Counted from the first letter of the stretch, positions 20,056 through 31,308 are shown. The stretch is DNA of 64,000 nt from Gracilaria vermiculophylla (GCA_019155205.2 JAHNZQ020000016.1:1118992-1182991); one strand, 5' to 3'. Notes: generated by a model not told the origin, from the sequence alone. A program made the numbers and translations.

Positions 20056-20353
20056 GGGCAGCGGCAGCGGCGGCGGCGGCGGCGGCGGCGGCGGGGCGCG
20101 CGCAACGTGCTCGGTGTTCATCGGCAACCTGCCGTTCTCGGTGTCGCAGGAGGAGCTGCGCGAGGTGGTGGCGGCCGTGGTGGCGCCGCGGCGCGTGGCG
20201 GTGGTGGTGGACGCGGACGGGCGCTCGCGCGGCTACGCGTTCGCCGACGTGGCGTCGGCCGACGACGTGCAGCGGCTGGTGAGCGCGCTGCACAACACGC
20301 CGCTCAAGGGGCGCACCATTGCCGTGCGCCCCGGGCGCAACAACGCCAAGTAA
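19532..20353 (+). CDS. Zinc-ribbon (MJ0042-like) plus RRM protein, probably plastid
   Basis: A 273-residue single-exon protein. Residues 1-40 (MAFVSGAPRVPRCSPRR onward) look like a plastid transit peptide. A Gly/Ala linker follows. Residues 88-120 are a CxxC-x18-CxxC zinc ribbon (Cys91, Cys94, Cys113, Cys116; CARCSAAYEL ... VACCVCAHEW) matching the bacterial MJ0042/zinc-ribbon pattern CxxCxxxY-x-CxxCxxxW. After a Gly/Arg-rich linker comes one RRM (about 195-268) with RNP2 VFIGNLPF and RNP1 SRGYAFADV. The protein ends GRNNAK. It probably binds organelle RNA. I know of no characterised protein with this architecture. Confidence 0.82.
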
Positions 20354-20618
20354 GGCGCGCGCGCCGCGGCGGCCGTGATTGGGCGCCGCGCGCGCGCGCC
20401 CCCGTCGCGTGCGCGCGCCGCCCACGTGCGCCGCGTCTGCAGCCGCCGCGTGGCCGCTGCTCGGCGCCGCCGCGCGCCGCCGCGCGCCGCCGCCGCGCAC
20501 CTCGCTCTCTACTTAAACAAAGCTCAACTGACCGAGTTGGTGAGGAGCTGCGCCTTGCCGTTCCGCCCGACGCCGCCGCGCCTCGCGCCCTGTGTGTCGT
20601 CGTTGTTCGCGCGCCGCC

Positions 20619-21239
20619 ATGCGCCGCCGCTGCCGCGCGCCCGCCGCCGCGCGGCTCGCCGCGCTGCTCGCCACGCTGCTCGCCGCGCTGCTGGCCGCGC
20701 GCGCCGGCGCGCAGCCCAGCGGCGAGGTGCAGTACCGGCGCTCGTACCGCGCGTGCGCGCGCGCGTACCAGCGCTGCGACTGGGCGTTCCTCAACCGCTC
20801 GGCGCTGCCCACGCTGGACGTGTCCGGGCCGCCCGACGCGCCGTTCTCGCCGCCGCTCGTGTCGCGCAACCGCTCGGAGCGGCTGACGGTGGTGAACGCC
20901 AACAACGCGTTCACCGAGTTTGTGTTTGCCGGCGGCGTGCTGCTGCCGTCCGTGTACCTGGCGCGCCCGCGCTTCGCGCTGTCGTCGTTCAAGCCGCGCC
21001 ACTCGCGCGCCGGCCCGCGCCTGGCGCACGAGCGCTTCGTGGGCGACCAGCTGCGCGTGGCGTCGGGCGCGTGCCTGCGCACCTACTTTTCCGAGTTCCA
21101 GCTCGTGGTGCGCGGCCGCGTGCTCAACCGCCGCGTCGCCCGCTTCGACCGCAAGTGCGTCGTGTACTGGACGCGCGCCGCGCCGCCGCCCACGCCGCCG
21201 CCGCCCACGCCGCCGCCGCCCACGCCGCCGCCGCAGTGA
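20619..21239 (+). CDS. Small secreted protein with Pro-Thr tail, family unknown
   Basis: A 206-residue frame from ATG 20619. Residues 1-31 form a clear signal peptide: a basic start (MRRRCRAPAAAR), a Leu/Ala core (LAALLATLLAALLA) and an ARAGA cleavage site. The mature part contains paired cysteines (SYRACARAYQRCDW, ASGACLRTYFS, DRKCVVYW) and two NRS N-glycosylation sites. The C-terminus repeats PPPTPPPP, like a cell-wall or mucin-like linker. It is probably extracellular; the function is not recognised. An upstream GTG at 20592 is in frame but gives a poorer signal. Confidence 0.65.
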   Translation: MRRRCRAPAAARLAALLATLLAALLAARAGAQPSGEVQYRRSYRACARAYQRCDWAFLNRSALPTLDVSGPPDAPFSPPLVSRNRSERLTVVNANNAFTEFVFAGGVLLPSVYLARPRFALSSFKPRHSRAGPRLAHERFVGDQLRVASGACLRTYFSEFQLVVRGRVLNRRVARFDRKCVVYWTRAAPPPTPPPPTPPPPTPPPQ

Positions 21240-22112
21240 CGCACGGCACCTGCCGCCGCGCGCGGCGTATACATGTACGAGCGTGCGTGGCGCCTACTCT
21301 GCGCGCACGCGCGGTCGCCGGCGGCGATGCACGCGGCGCGAGCGCGAGGTGGCGGCGCAAGCGGCTGGCGCGCGCGCAAGTGCGCGCCAGCGCCCGCTTG
21401 CGTGGCAACAAACAGTGCGCTGCCCCAAACGCGTCTATGTTTAGTGTGAGCTCACGTTGACCGCACAAAGTATGAGCACCTGCGCAGCAAGTCGCCAAAT
21501 TTTAAAAAATCTTCTCTCACATCGAACAACGTTTGCCGGAAAAAAGTGCGTACGCCTTTGCCATCTTCCTCACAAAAGTACAAACGTGCGCCAAATTGTC
21601 ATGGCAAACGCGCCCCAAACTTTTGTATGTTTTCTACGCGTGCTGCGCACAATGATGGCTTCTCCCTGTGCACTACGTATCTCACGTGCGCGGCATTAAA
21701 CCAAACTCCTTCATTCCCTCACTTTTAAATATACAGCTGCGCAAAATGCCAAGTCCACCAATAATAGATAACCCCTTCACCTTTAATACCCTTTTGTACC
21801 ACTCCAAGTCTCCCTCTTCGTATCGCTCCACCCATCGTTTGCACCACTTCCGTCCGTGTGCCACACCGTTGTTGTGTTACAACATCCTGCAACCCTTTCG
21901 CGATTACCATCACGTTCAGACAGTGCGCTGCCCAATCAATGACTTCATTATTATAAAAATTCCATCAATCATTTCTTTGCATAGCGCTGCAACAAAACGT
22001 TTTTTTTTTTTATATTTCCAATCAAAACCGTACTGTAAACATCATATGCTAATAAACCACTCCCTCTTCCAACGTATACATGTACTTTTAGTCTGGTGCT
22101 TTGCTACAACCC
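21240..22112. other. Transition from GC island to AT-rich DNA, no gene seen
   Basis: Composition falls sharply near 21420-21500, marking the end of the GC-rich block. Several short frames from 21668 to 22135 have no family signature. The T-run near 22000 suggests non-coding sequence. Confidence 0.5.
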
Positions 22113-22402
22113 TTAGAGCATCTCTATCAAATTAGTGTTTAAGCAAATGACTGTGTGCAAATATTTCCACGATTTTCAGCAATGCGTGTACACGTTTGAA
22201 AGATTGTCTGAAATTCAGAAATAGAGAGTCCGAAATGAATGTGAAATATGGCACATTTGTGAAGTCGATTCAGAAATAAAATGGCGCCATGCGCCAGTCT
22301 TAGTGTCCTGTACCCATTCTCTTCCTCGCACAGCACCCTTTTGCACCCTCCGACCTATACCGCACTTGTTTTTATCACCCAACTGCAATCAGATCGGCTG
22401 AA

Positions 22403-22532
22403 ATGGCCCAAGTTGTCGATATGACTTCCACTACATCTCCTGTTCTTGAGGAGAAAGACAAGACCAAAAGTAATGGTGCCCGGCCTCCGAAAGCAGGCCG
22501 CAAATCAAAGTTTACTCCACAAGAGGACCCCA
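22403..22532 (+). pseudogene. Start of a Harbinger-type Myb-like gene, cut by assembly gap
   Basis: ATG 22403 opens 43 codons ending RKSKFTPQEDP at the gap. The tail is closely similar to RGRRSRFKPSEDLILVRE of the accessory gene at 57995, so this is the start of a related SANT/Myb-like gene. The sequence on the other side of the gap does not obviously continue it. Confidence 0.6.
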
Positions 22533-22632
22533 NNNNNNNNNNNNNNNNNNNNNNNNNNNNNNNNNNNNNNNNNNNNNNNNNNNNNNNNNNNNNNNNNNNN
22601 NNNNNNNNNNNNNNNNNNNNNNNNNNNNNNNN
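22533..22632. other. Assembly gap (100 N)
   Basis: Exactly 100 N, a common placeholder for unknown length. The true missing length is not given by the sequence. Confidence 0.99.
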
Positions 22633-22865
22633 TATTTGTGGGCGCCATCACGGGACGGTGACGCAGGGGGCTAAAAAAAACTTGTAACAATGAGAGCCGA
22701 AAGGGTGCTCTTCGTAGCTGAAAGCCCCAAAACAAGGTGAAAACAGTGGGATCAAAAGAACTAAACCCACTCGATGAAAGAAAATATCCATAGGGAGAGC
22801 AAGAGCCTCAATCCCCAGATAAAACTTCTTAACTTCTTGTTGAAACGGCGTGCGACCCACACATT

Positions 22866-23009
22866 ATGTCAAGGATCACTAAGGGTCAGACCCTCGGCTT
22901 CCGGTCAGACACTCCGGATGTGAAGTGGATTCTGCAGCGTACCTACCTCTGCACTAACCAGAAGCAGGCGCGTACAATCCTTACAGGGCTTCCCGAGGAG
23001 AGCTACTAA
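22866..23009 (+). other. 47-residue open frame inside the Harbinger element
   Basis: ATG 22866 to TAA 23007 encodes a peptide containing TPDVKWILQRTYLC and ending LTGLPEESY. Composition is protein-like, but I recognise no family. It may be an exon or relic of an element gene. Apart from this, the stretch 22633-23796 shows nothing definite. Confidence 0.25.
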
Positions 23010-23796
23010 CAGCGAGATATGCTTTCACTCCATACCCAAGCTGGCCCTTTGCAGGAAAGGTTGCACTGCACGTCGCCTGCGGATAGCTTCCTGTCAAGTA
23101 CTTCCGTCCGGAAATCACCAGGTCTTCCGACCGACACCGTTATCCGAGCAAAGCTTCGGCGCAGCTCATAGACGACAGAAACACCTTTGGTACAAACCAC
23201 CCGTCTCCCGTTCACGCCTGAGGCGCTTCAACCGGTGTTGGCGACGGTATTTCCACACCCTATTGGGCACCTAGCGGCAAACGCCTCACTAGAAGCCCTT
23301 TATCCAGCGGCGAACGCTTACTGGTTGTTGATGATAACTGAAGTGGCCGAAGGTTGATAGGGGGTGGGGCTTAGATGTTAGTCGATTGTTTCGGTGAGTT
23401 CAGACCGAAGTTTGAAGCTCAGACCCTCTTTTTATAGTGTTTTGAGGCCCTACAAACGAGCTAAATACGCATATCTACTTGCCAGTTACTCATGTGTGCG
23501 TCTAGGTTACTCCATTGGCTTTTAGAGACCTCCGGAGCTGCACACTAACTAATAATAAAGCGACAATTTGCGCCAGCATCACTAAAACACTGTAGTCTTT
23601 GCCGGGCCAACAAAGCGTGCAATGTGCTAGACAATACTGGAACATTCTACACGTGTGTTCCAGCAATGTATGGCACATTCCGCAACATTCGCGACTGACA
23701 CTATTCTCGGTGCAATTTAGCCGGCAGTTTAGGTCGCGACCTAAAGTGGAAAACCAACCACAGTCTGCCATGTTTGCAAGTTTGTGGTAGACAAAT

Positions 23797-24933
23797 ATGG
23801 CGCCAGGTTCAAACCCAAACGGATATCTTCCAAAGTGAATGCCCCTTGCGCCTTCTGCGCCTCTTCCATCCACCACAAATATGGATACCTCTCGAGGCCC
23901 CAATTTTACCCCATAAGAAGACCTCGCCCTCGCGCGTTCATGGATTTCTGCATCTCAATCAGTGCTCGAACAAAATGCGGACACATTCTGGAGAACTGTG
24001 GCAAACACTTTCTCAGCACAACCTGAAGCTTTCCGACCCCGCGCACATGGCAGGCTAAGGTCCCTGTGGATAACACTTGCGAGAACAACGCAAAAATACC
24101 TGGCTGCCGAAAAACTGTACCGCTCTTCCATTCTTTCTGGTGAATCTGAAGAAGATACATTGAAGAATATCATGACGTTATACAGAAGAAACAATAAATT
24201 CAAGTTTCGCGGTGATCTTCGTACTCCCGGTGCGATACGCTTTATGTCTGCTGCTCGTTTGCTTTCCTCATGCCTAAAGTTTTACACAGCAATCCGCAGC
24301 ACCTCCCGATTTGCAAACGGACACAAAGCCCATGGATCTCATCATAATGAAAAGCATCGCAGTGAAAACGATTAGGAATCAAAGTATGTATCTATTCCCA
24401 TGTCGAATCCTGTGTCGACGCGTTTTACGGGGGTAAAGAAACGTAAATTGGAAAAGAGTACTGAGAAACATCTTTCGAAGGTTGCACGAAGCATGGACGC
24501 AATGACGGAAAGTATTCGTGGTTCTGCTGCAAACAAGAAAAAGGCAGCATCTATCCTATTTCAGCTTAAACTCTTGCACAAAATGTCCATCTCTTCACTA
24601 GAAATGAACAAGAGATTGGAAGATCTCATGAACAAAGCAGCTATGCTTGGGGGATTTACGACATCGGATGAAGTGGATTGTAGTTCTCCCACGCCAAATC
24701 AAGGCAGTATCAACGAGAGCGTTGGTAACACCTCACCCTACCAGCCCAACAGAAGCGCGACCAATCACAAAAATGAGAAGGAAGGATTTACTGCTGACTC
24801 TCCTTGGCCGTTGTGTGTCTCTTCTATAGTGATTAATTTCGGTCAGGAGCAGGCAACGCGAAACCCGGAAATTCAAGGCTCTCCATTAGGAGTGGGGTCT
24901 GGGGCGGAGCCCCAGCCGCATATGGTGCCGTAG
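23797..24933 (+). pseudogene. Harbinger accessory (Myb/SANT-like) gene with three in-frame stops
   Basis: A single frame of 379 codons from ATG 23797 to TAG 24931, interrupted only by TGA 23836, TAA 23914 and TAG 24373. The N-terminal part (EDLALARSWISASQ ... NADTFWRTVANTF) is the SANT/Myb-like DNA-binding domain of PIF/Harbinger second genes; SLWITLARTTQKYLA and LYRRNN follow as in that family. The C-terminal half is Lys-rich and helical. By family this protein helps bring the transposase to the nucleus and the TIRs. All three stops are one C-to-T change from CGA, CAA or CAG. Confidence 0.82.
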
Positions 24934-25007
24934 ACGCCATAAGCTCTGGATGCACTACAGCAACCGTCTCATAGTCCTGTGGGAACTTTGGGCCTCTCGG
25001 CAAGGCT

Positions 25008-26372
25008 TCAAGAGGTGTATCCGCGCTGTGACCAGAGATGGTTGGTGAGAGCGTCAGAGAGCTGCTTGTGCTGATCTTTGTTGGTTACGAGGTCGTGTTG
25101 TTGCAATAAAGCGGAGAGCCCTACATTACTTGTGACGCTGATTGCTCCCTCTGTCTCGTCATCTGTGTCGTCATCTGCGTTGTTTTCCGACGGTTGTGCT
25201 TTCGCTACGAACTCTTCTATGACCGAACCCGGAACACCATTTTCGTCTGTTTTGCTTCTTAGCTCCCCCTTCAATTCCACGTCCACTATCATGTTATGTA
25301 GTATGACACAAACCTGACTATTTATAATTATCTTCTCGTCACTCTACTCGAAAAGTTCCTGTCTCAACACCTTGAAACGCCCCTGCAATGCGCCAAAGAA
25401 CCTCTCAATATTTATTCGTCTTCCTTCTTGTGCTTTTGTCATGTTTCTTTCGCGATCATTCGTCGGAGCATGATTGGGACCAACAAAAACGGCCCACGGT
25501 GGGTAAATGCCGTCCACCAAGTAGTAAAGCAAGCCATGGCGTACAGAACCATTCACTACATATCCTTCTGGAAGTGACGTACGCCTTCTGCCGGAGAGAA
25601 TATCAATGAAAAGCGGGCTGTTGTTCAAAACGGTAATATCGTTATTGGTTGCACATCGACCAGGAAACCAGTGCAAACGGTAGAGATTACGATCACAGAG
25701 TGACTCACAGCTGATTGTTGCAAGCTTTCCATCTTTTGGATTATGATATTGTCCTTTTTTTACCCTCGGACAATTCTTCCAATGAAGATTCATGCAATCT
25801 ACACATCCAATGCACCCTGGAAACCCTTCGTTCGCATACTGTTTTTCAATAAAACGTAGTTCGGTGAGTGTAGGTTCGCGGTTCAAGTACAACGGCCCAT
25901 TTTTGTTGTACATACTTCTCATAACTACCGTTAAGTATGTACCCTGGCTTTCAGGTGACATTTTGACCATGTCATCCATTTGGTCGAACGAAAGACCAGT
26001 TGCGAGTTTTCGAAGCGTTCCTAGAATCTTTTGATGTGACGTACGTCACGGTCTACCGGAACGGTTCACCTGTTGTTGCAATCGTGGTTCAAATTCGAGA
26101 AGTTGATCATGCAGAATCCAGTACAGTGGCAGGGGTATGCGAAACACTTTTCGAAAGTATACTGGTGGGTACACAGGATTGGCATCGAGGTACGACGAAA
26201 ACCACTCACAGGGACCTCTACAAATTGTAATGCTTGATGGGGTTCTTCGACCATGACGTGGAGGCTGAGGAACTGCAAATGGGAGGATTGCAGTGAGTGT
26301 CGCGGCGAACTGGACAGCGGCGTGCTCTTCGGTGTCGCTCAAGAGCTCTACATCGGAGGAAGTGTCACTCAT
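25008..26372 (-). pseudogene. PIF/Harbinger DDE transposase with two in-frame stops
   Basis: A continuous 455-codon frame from ATG 26372 to 25008, broken only by TGA at 26046-26048 and TAG at 25344-25346. Recognisable transposase blocks: GCIGCVDCMNLHWKNCP (first catalytic Asp), LVDGIYPPWAVFV (second Asp), ERFFGALQGRFKVL (catalytic Glu region), then CVILHNMIVD. These match the plant-transposon (DDE_Tnp_4-like) family. Both stops are compatible with C-to-T changes of CGA and CAG. Otherwise near full length, so inactivation looks recent. Confidence 0.9.
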
Positions 26373-26592
26373 GATGTACGAGACGAGAGAGACTGCGGGC
26401 GTTGCGAGATGGAGAACATGGGAGCTCTGAACGTTGTGGAACGCTCAGAATGATCTCTGTACAGGAATAGGAGATGCCAACACATTTGGCTTTTGGAAAG
26501 CACTGATAGTGTTGCGTAATGTAATGTGAAAGGAAATTTGGCATTTTGGCATATTTGGGTTACAGGTTTTAGGTTTCTTGATAGAGATGCTC

Positions 26593-26911
26593 TTATGAAT
26601 GGCAAAACACCTTATTTCATTGCCAAACCATGCTGCCCAAATCATTCCAAAACCACCTCTATTTTCCTGATTAACGTAATTTTTTTTTCAACTCTGCTCT
26701 CTTGCCCATACTACTGAACGCCATTTGCGTCTTTTAAATTCATAATATACGCAATTGTTCAATCTTTATCTGCCCCACCACGTCCTTTTTTGTGTAAAAC
26801 AATTTTCTCGCCCATTGTATCTTCAATTCTCTGCGTATTTCTGTACATACGTCAGTTCAGTTTTCCTTACTGTATTAAATATTTGCGTATTGATTCAATG
26901 TCCTGCAGATA
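26593..26911. other. Spacer between Harbinger and mariner elements
   Basis: TTA target copy at 26593-26595, then about 300 bp of AT-rich sequence without gene or repeat signature. Confidence 0.5.
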
Positions 26912-28235
26912 CAGTGCGTCTCAAAATCGTTTCAAGCCTTAAAAAAACGCGCCAACGTACAGACTGTTTCAAAAATATACGACATGCTGTGAAATCTCAA
27001 AAAACTACCAAATGTATACTGTACGCCTACGAAAATAGGTTTCAGAAAAAAGTAAAGTCAAAAAAACGTTTCAAAAACATTTGATCATCAATAACAAATC
27101 TTTACTGCGCGACGATCAATAGTTTATTTTGCATCCCTTTTGCTGTATAACGCTAATGCAGCGTTTCGGCATCGAATTGATGTACTTTTCGACAGTTGAA
27201 AGTGTTACAGATTTCCAGCAATTTTTTATACAGTTTTTGAGCTCAAAAACTGTCTGAAATTGCCTTCCATGCCCACAAACAATCCTCACCAGCAGTCCCC
27301 AATCGTTTTCAATTGGGTTCAAATCTGGTGAGCGCGCCGGCCACTCTCAAACAGATACTTCAGACTCCTGTAGCCAATTTTTGATTAAAGATGAAGTGTG
27401 TACAGGCGCATTATCTTGTTGAAAAATGAAATTTTCTTCATGAAAACATAAGCCAAACGGTAGCAAATAATTGTATAGAACTTCTTGATATTTTCCCGCA
27501 TTCATGTTTGTTTCAATAAAGGCAGTTTCCGTTAGACCTTTTTTAGAAATGCCTGACCAAACCATTACAGAGCCTCCAACTGAATGCCTGCTATAAAAAT
27601 CATGAAGTTCCTTACGAAGATCGCGCCAATAAAATTTGTAGCAATCTGGTCCGTCCAAATTGAACTTTTTTTCATCAGTAAAAATAAAAGATTTCCAATT
27701 CTTTTTCCAGTAAGCTTTTCTAGCACACCCGTCAATCCTCTTTTGCTTGTGATGGTCTTGGAGAAAGAAAGTTTTCTTCATTTGTTTATTTTTGTATAAA
27801 TTTGTGTTGTTTATCTGTCTCCATATAGTTGATTTAGAAACGTTGAGATTGAGATTTATTCCAAATGTTTTGCACAATACTTTTTTTGCATAATTCTCTT
27901 TTAATTCCTCTTTTATCTGCTTGGCCAAGCTTCTTAGGGCGTCCAGGAAATCGTTTTAATCCATAAAGAGTCGGATTTTGGAGAAAAGCAGCTATTGTGA
28001 CCCTAGAACGCTTCAATGTTTTAGCGATAGCACTGTTAGAATGTTTATCGGCTTTTAACTTAACGATTAGAAGCTGTTGTTGCTTGGAAAGTGGCGGGCC
28101 TGGAGCCATTTTTACTAGAAAGAAGACAGTGCACATATCTTTTTGAAACAATTCTACAAGGACTATGTGCAAAATCTAGTCTTCAGTACAGTTTTGGCGC
28201 ACTTTTGAGGGGTAATATTTTTTTGAAACGCATTG
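26912..28235 (-). mobile_element. Tc1/mariner element, 1324 bp, TIRs and TA target
   Basis: The left end CAGTGCGTCTCAAAA (from 26912) matches the complement of the right end CAATGCGTTTCAAAA (to 28235) at 13 of 15 positions. Both ends are flanked by TA (26910-26911, 28236-28237), the Tc1/mariner target. A length of about 1.3 kb is usual for the superfamily. The transposase lies on the minus strand. Confidence 0.88.
27116..28109 (-). pseudogene. Tc1/mariner transposase, broken
   Basis: ATG 28109 starts MAPGPPLSKQQQLLIVKLK and an HTH (NSAIAKTLKRSRVTIAAFL), then GRPKKL. A frameshift near 27880-27930 moves to the frame SKSTIWRQIN ... IFTDEKKFNLDGPD (first Asp), VMVWSGIS, FIFQQDNAPVHTS (second Asp) and PDLNPIEN (Glu), the DD34E pattern of Tc1. 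A TGA at 27347 interrupts the last block. The end is SVIQQKGCKINY. Confidence 0.9.
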
Positions 28236-28320
28236 TAGTACTGTAGTGCGCCTTATGCGTAATATATATAAGTAAAAACCATTTCAGAATCACAGCCCTA
28301 CATCACCATCATTCGTCAAT

Positions 28321-29860
28321 ATGGCTCCAGCATCACCTCTTCTGCGCTTCGAACAGCTTCACATTGTACATTCCAAAGCTAATTCAAAATCATACGCAAA
28401 AATTGGCACACATTTGAAGCGTCCTCCAGTCACAACTCTCCATTATTTTAAAAACCCAGCAATTTATGCAAGAAAAAAACTCTAAAGGGCTTCCACACCT
28501 TTACAGTCCTGCAAATAAGCGCGTTCCAAAACGGTATCTGTGTCCAAGAATCGTTTTGTGCAAGGAAACGGCAAAAAACCTAAACCTCAATATATCCAAA
28601 CCAACAATATAGAGAGTACTTAATAAGAAGAATGTGTTCAAGTACAAAATTATGAGGAGAGCATTTCTTTTAGAAAATTATCAAAAGCAAAACAGGACTT
28701 ATTTGTGTGCAATCATGGCGAACTGGAAAGATCAATGAGACACAGTCACTTTTTCTGATGAAAAGAATTCAACATGAATGGCGCAGATTGTTTAAAATAT
28801 TACTGGCATGATCTTAAAAAAGAACGCTCCGGCTTTTCTACAAGACAATTTGGAGGTGGTTCTGTAATAATATGGGCTGGTACACCAATATATGGAAAAC
28901 CTGATATTGCCTTTATTGATAGAAACATAAGCTCTGCACTGTAGTACTGTCAGTTCTCCTTTCAAGGTGGTAGAGCACAACTTCCGTTAGCAGTTTTGGT
29001 TGGTTCCGAAGGTGCATATTCCTAAAGGTGGTCTCCGGTATTCGCCGTCGCGAGCCGGGGGAATTCTTTAAAAAGATCCGCAAGCACCAAGCGGAGGGGG
29101 AGCTTCACTGGGCGGATAAGGCTCCTACAGGCGCTGCTATGATTTTAACAAGGGATCGAAGGCTTGGAAAGCTGAGGATGATCTACGAGAGTTTTCAACC
29201 GGAAAAGTAGATGAAGACTCAAGGGTGCTTGCCTCTACTTTACCCAGAGGCTGAGCTCAACCGGCAGATTATGTATTAAGCTGGGAGTCCACCTCGGCAA
29301 GTCTCACTACTGTAGTAATTACCCGCACAAAGTAACTAAAATAATTACAACTTCTACCGTCCCTGAAAAATACTGTAGCGCACGCGGGCAGACTTATGCA
29401 CCACGTGGCTCAGTTAATAATATACGAGCCCTCCTTGAGAATACCACGCCCTAAAGCCACACCACCATTTTTTTTTGGAGCCACTGCACTACATGCACCC
29501 GACAAAGAATTTCTTTAGAACTACAAGCCATCGTATGTATATTTTGTACAAGGAAAAACTTTTGTTTTTCAACAAGATAATGCCCCGGTACGCAAATCTA
29601 AGTTGGTGTCAGACTGGCTACAAGAAGCATACATTCAGGTCATCAAATGGCCAGCGCGCTCACCGGACTTTGACCCTATTGAAAATGTATGGGGTTTATT
29701 ATGAAGAATGGTTTATGGCCATGGCAGGCACTTTAGCACAGACCTTGATTTGAAAAACTGTATAAAGAATTGCTCGGACAACACTTCAATTTCGTCACTT
29801 AATTCCTACATCAATTCAATGCCAAAACGTTGTATTAGCGTTATTCAGCAAAAAGATTAA
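28321..29860 (+). pseudogene. Second Tc1/mariner transposase relic, split by a solo LTR
   Basis: ATG 28321 (MAPASPLLRFEQLHIVHSK) is homologous to the start of the neighbouring mariner. Degenerate blocks follow: NMNGADCLKYYWHDLKKE, GGGSVIIWAG and AFIDRN, to 28939. A 554-bp LTR is inserted, and homology resumes with TFVFQQDNAPV and SPDFDPIENVWGLL, ending SVIQQKD at 29860. It contains several stops and frameshifts and is older than the copy at 26912. Clear TIRs were not found. Confidence 0.8.
28940..29493 (+). repeat. Solo LTR, 554 bp (family copy 1)
   Basis: Starts TGTAGTACTGTCAG and ends GCACTACA, so it has TG...CA ends with short inverted termini, flanked by a five-base duplication TGCAC (28935-28939 and 29494-29498). 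A second copy, inverted and also 554 bp, lies at 60484-61037. No internal retroelement genes adjoin it, so it is a solo LTR inserted in the mariner relic. The open frame at 29028-29210 is conserved between copies only because the LTR is. Confidence 0.86.
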
Positions 29861-30046
29861 AAAGGTAGTTACCGAGTCGCCAAAAGAGACTTAAAGTTGA
29901 TAAAAATGTTATATTTTTGAAACGGTTTTTAGACTTGATTTAATTTCGAAACTCGTTTTTGAAGTCGTACAGTGACAAAATCACACTGTTTTTACTTTGA
30001 CACCGACGTGATATGATTTTTCAAGAGACTGTATTCGAAGAGCTTT

Positions 30047-30325
30047 TGAATATGACAGCCAGTCATATTTTAAATATGACGACCAGTCATATTCGTATTC
30101 ATATTGCATTTATGATGCAACCTTATACTTATGGCTGCGCATTTGATACGTCCGTTTCTATTCATGGAAATTCATTCTTTTTATTGTTCATGCTTTGCTA
30201 CTTTTACCGAACCTATGTGTATGTCTCCATCGATCAAAATACGATACGAGACTATGCTATCTCCTATTTTTGTGTACACTTTTCTACACCATGTTTGTGT
30301 GATCGATTGTATCGATTTCAAGTTA
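30047..30325 (+). repeat. 5' LTR of the copia element (approximate end)
   Basis: Aligns with 34847-34921 and about 35276-35485: GACGACCAGTC, TTCATATTGCATTTATGATG, GTGCATTTGATAC-like and TGCTTTGCTACTT blocks are shared in order. The gag ATG follows at 30346. Confidence 0.7.
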
Positions 30326-30345
30326 CAGCCTGACTAATCTTAGTT

Positions 30346-31308
30346 ATGGGCCCACCGCAGAAGAATAATCTGTCATCTAGACCCAAATTCTCTTGGAATA
30401 CAGAATTACCTCCATGGACAGGTGGAGTAGGTGATCAAGAAGAATATAGGAAAACCTTGCACCTGTGGCAAATATTCCCTGATGCGTTATCTAATTCGAA
30501 CAGTAATATGATTCCTCTTGTCCTGCAAGCTATTTTTCTTAAGTCTTAACTGTATGGGCGTGCTAAAGATCTCTGCTCTAGGATTTTCAGCAAGGAGTTG
30601 TAAGAACACGGAGCTGTGGACTTACTTCTTGGAACTGTGTATCAACGGGATGCTCTGACCGTTGTAAGCGAAGCATATCTTTTTTTTTTTAATGCTCTCT
30701 GGAATATTCTTCGTGGCAATAATTATGGCATGAAGGACTTTGAATCCAGGTTTTCTGCACAAGTTGCAAAACCCAATTCAATATTCACAACGGTTAAGCT
30801 TCCAGAATGTATCACGGCCCTCATGTTACTGTCAAATTTTGCAATCAATAACTCTCAACGAGTATCTGTACTAGGAGCAGCTGCACCATTCGGTGACATT
30901 TTGAACGCTTCATCGTCAAACGACCAGTTATTAAGTGCCATCACCTATCAACTTGTGTCTCTAGTTATCAAGCACTGTGATAAATTGTCCTCTTCATCAA
31001 AGTATATGAACGCTCTTAGCGCCAACACTGCTGGAATAACTATTCATGGAAGAACGCGGCCCAATAGAAGCAACATCACTATAAAGTTCCCTTTTGATAA
31101 GTGCAATCAATATGGTCACAGGAAAAAGAACCAAAACCCTGATGGATCCTTACCATCGCATGTCAAATCGATTGGCCCGCCACAGAACGCTAATACACGC
31201 GAAAATAGTGAGGGATCCTATTCCACTTTGGTTAGTGCATCCAAAGACAGCAATAAGACCGTGAAGAAGATAGTTTCCTACAACATGGCTAATGTATCTC
31301 GATTCTAA
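30346..31308 (+). pseudogene. copia gag
   Basis: Starts MGPPQKNNLSSRPKFSW; a stop and shift near 30550 separate it from the larger frame, which contains ILRGNNYGMKDFESRF and SQRVSVLGAAAPFGDIL, typical of the capsid-like gag of this copia group. A degenerate zinc knuckle CNQYGHRKKNQ has lost its later ligands. Structural protein of the retroelement particle. Confidence 0.65.

Larger units (their letters stand above)
22116..26592. mobile_element. PIF/Harbinger DNA transposon with TIRs and TTA target duplication
   Basis: A perfect 15-bp inverted repeat GAGCATCTCTATCAA lies at 22116-22130, with its complement at 26578-26592. Each end is flanked by TTA (22113-22115 and 26593-26595), the three-base TWA duplication typical of PIF/Harbinger. 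Inside are a Myb/SANT-like accessory gene (+, 23797) and a DDE transposase (-, 26372), in the family's convergent arrangement. Both are broken. A second, different accessory-gene start (22403) and an assembly gap also lie inside, so one element may be nested in another. Confidence 0.88.

Noticed and set aside
29028..29210. Open frame repeated at 60795-60980, first taken as a conserved gene
   Set aside because: Both lie inside the 554-bp LTR copies; similarity is that of the LTR, and the frames are not maintained over their length.
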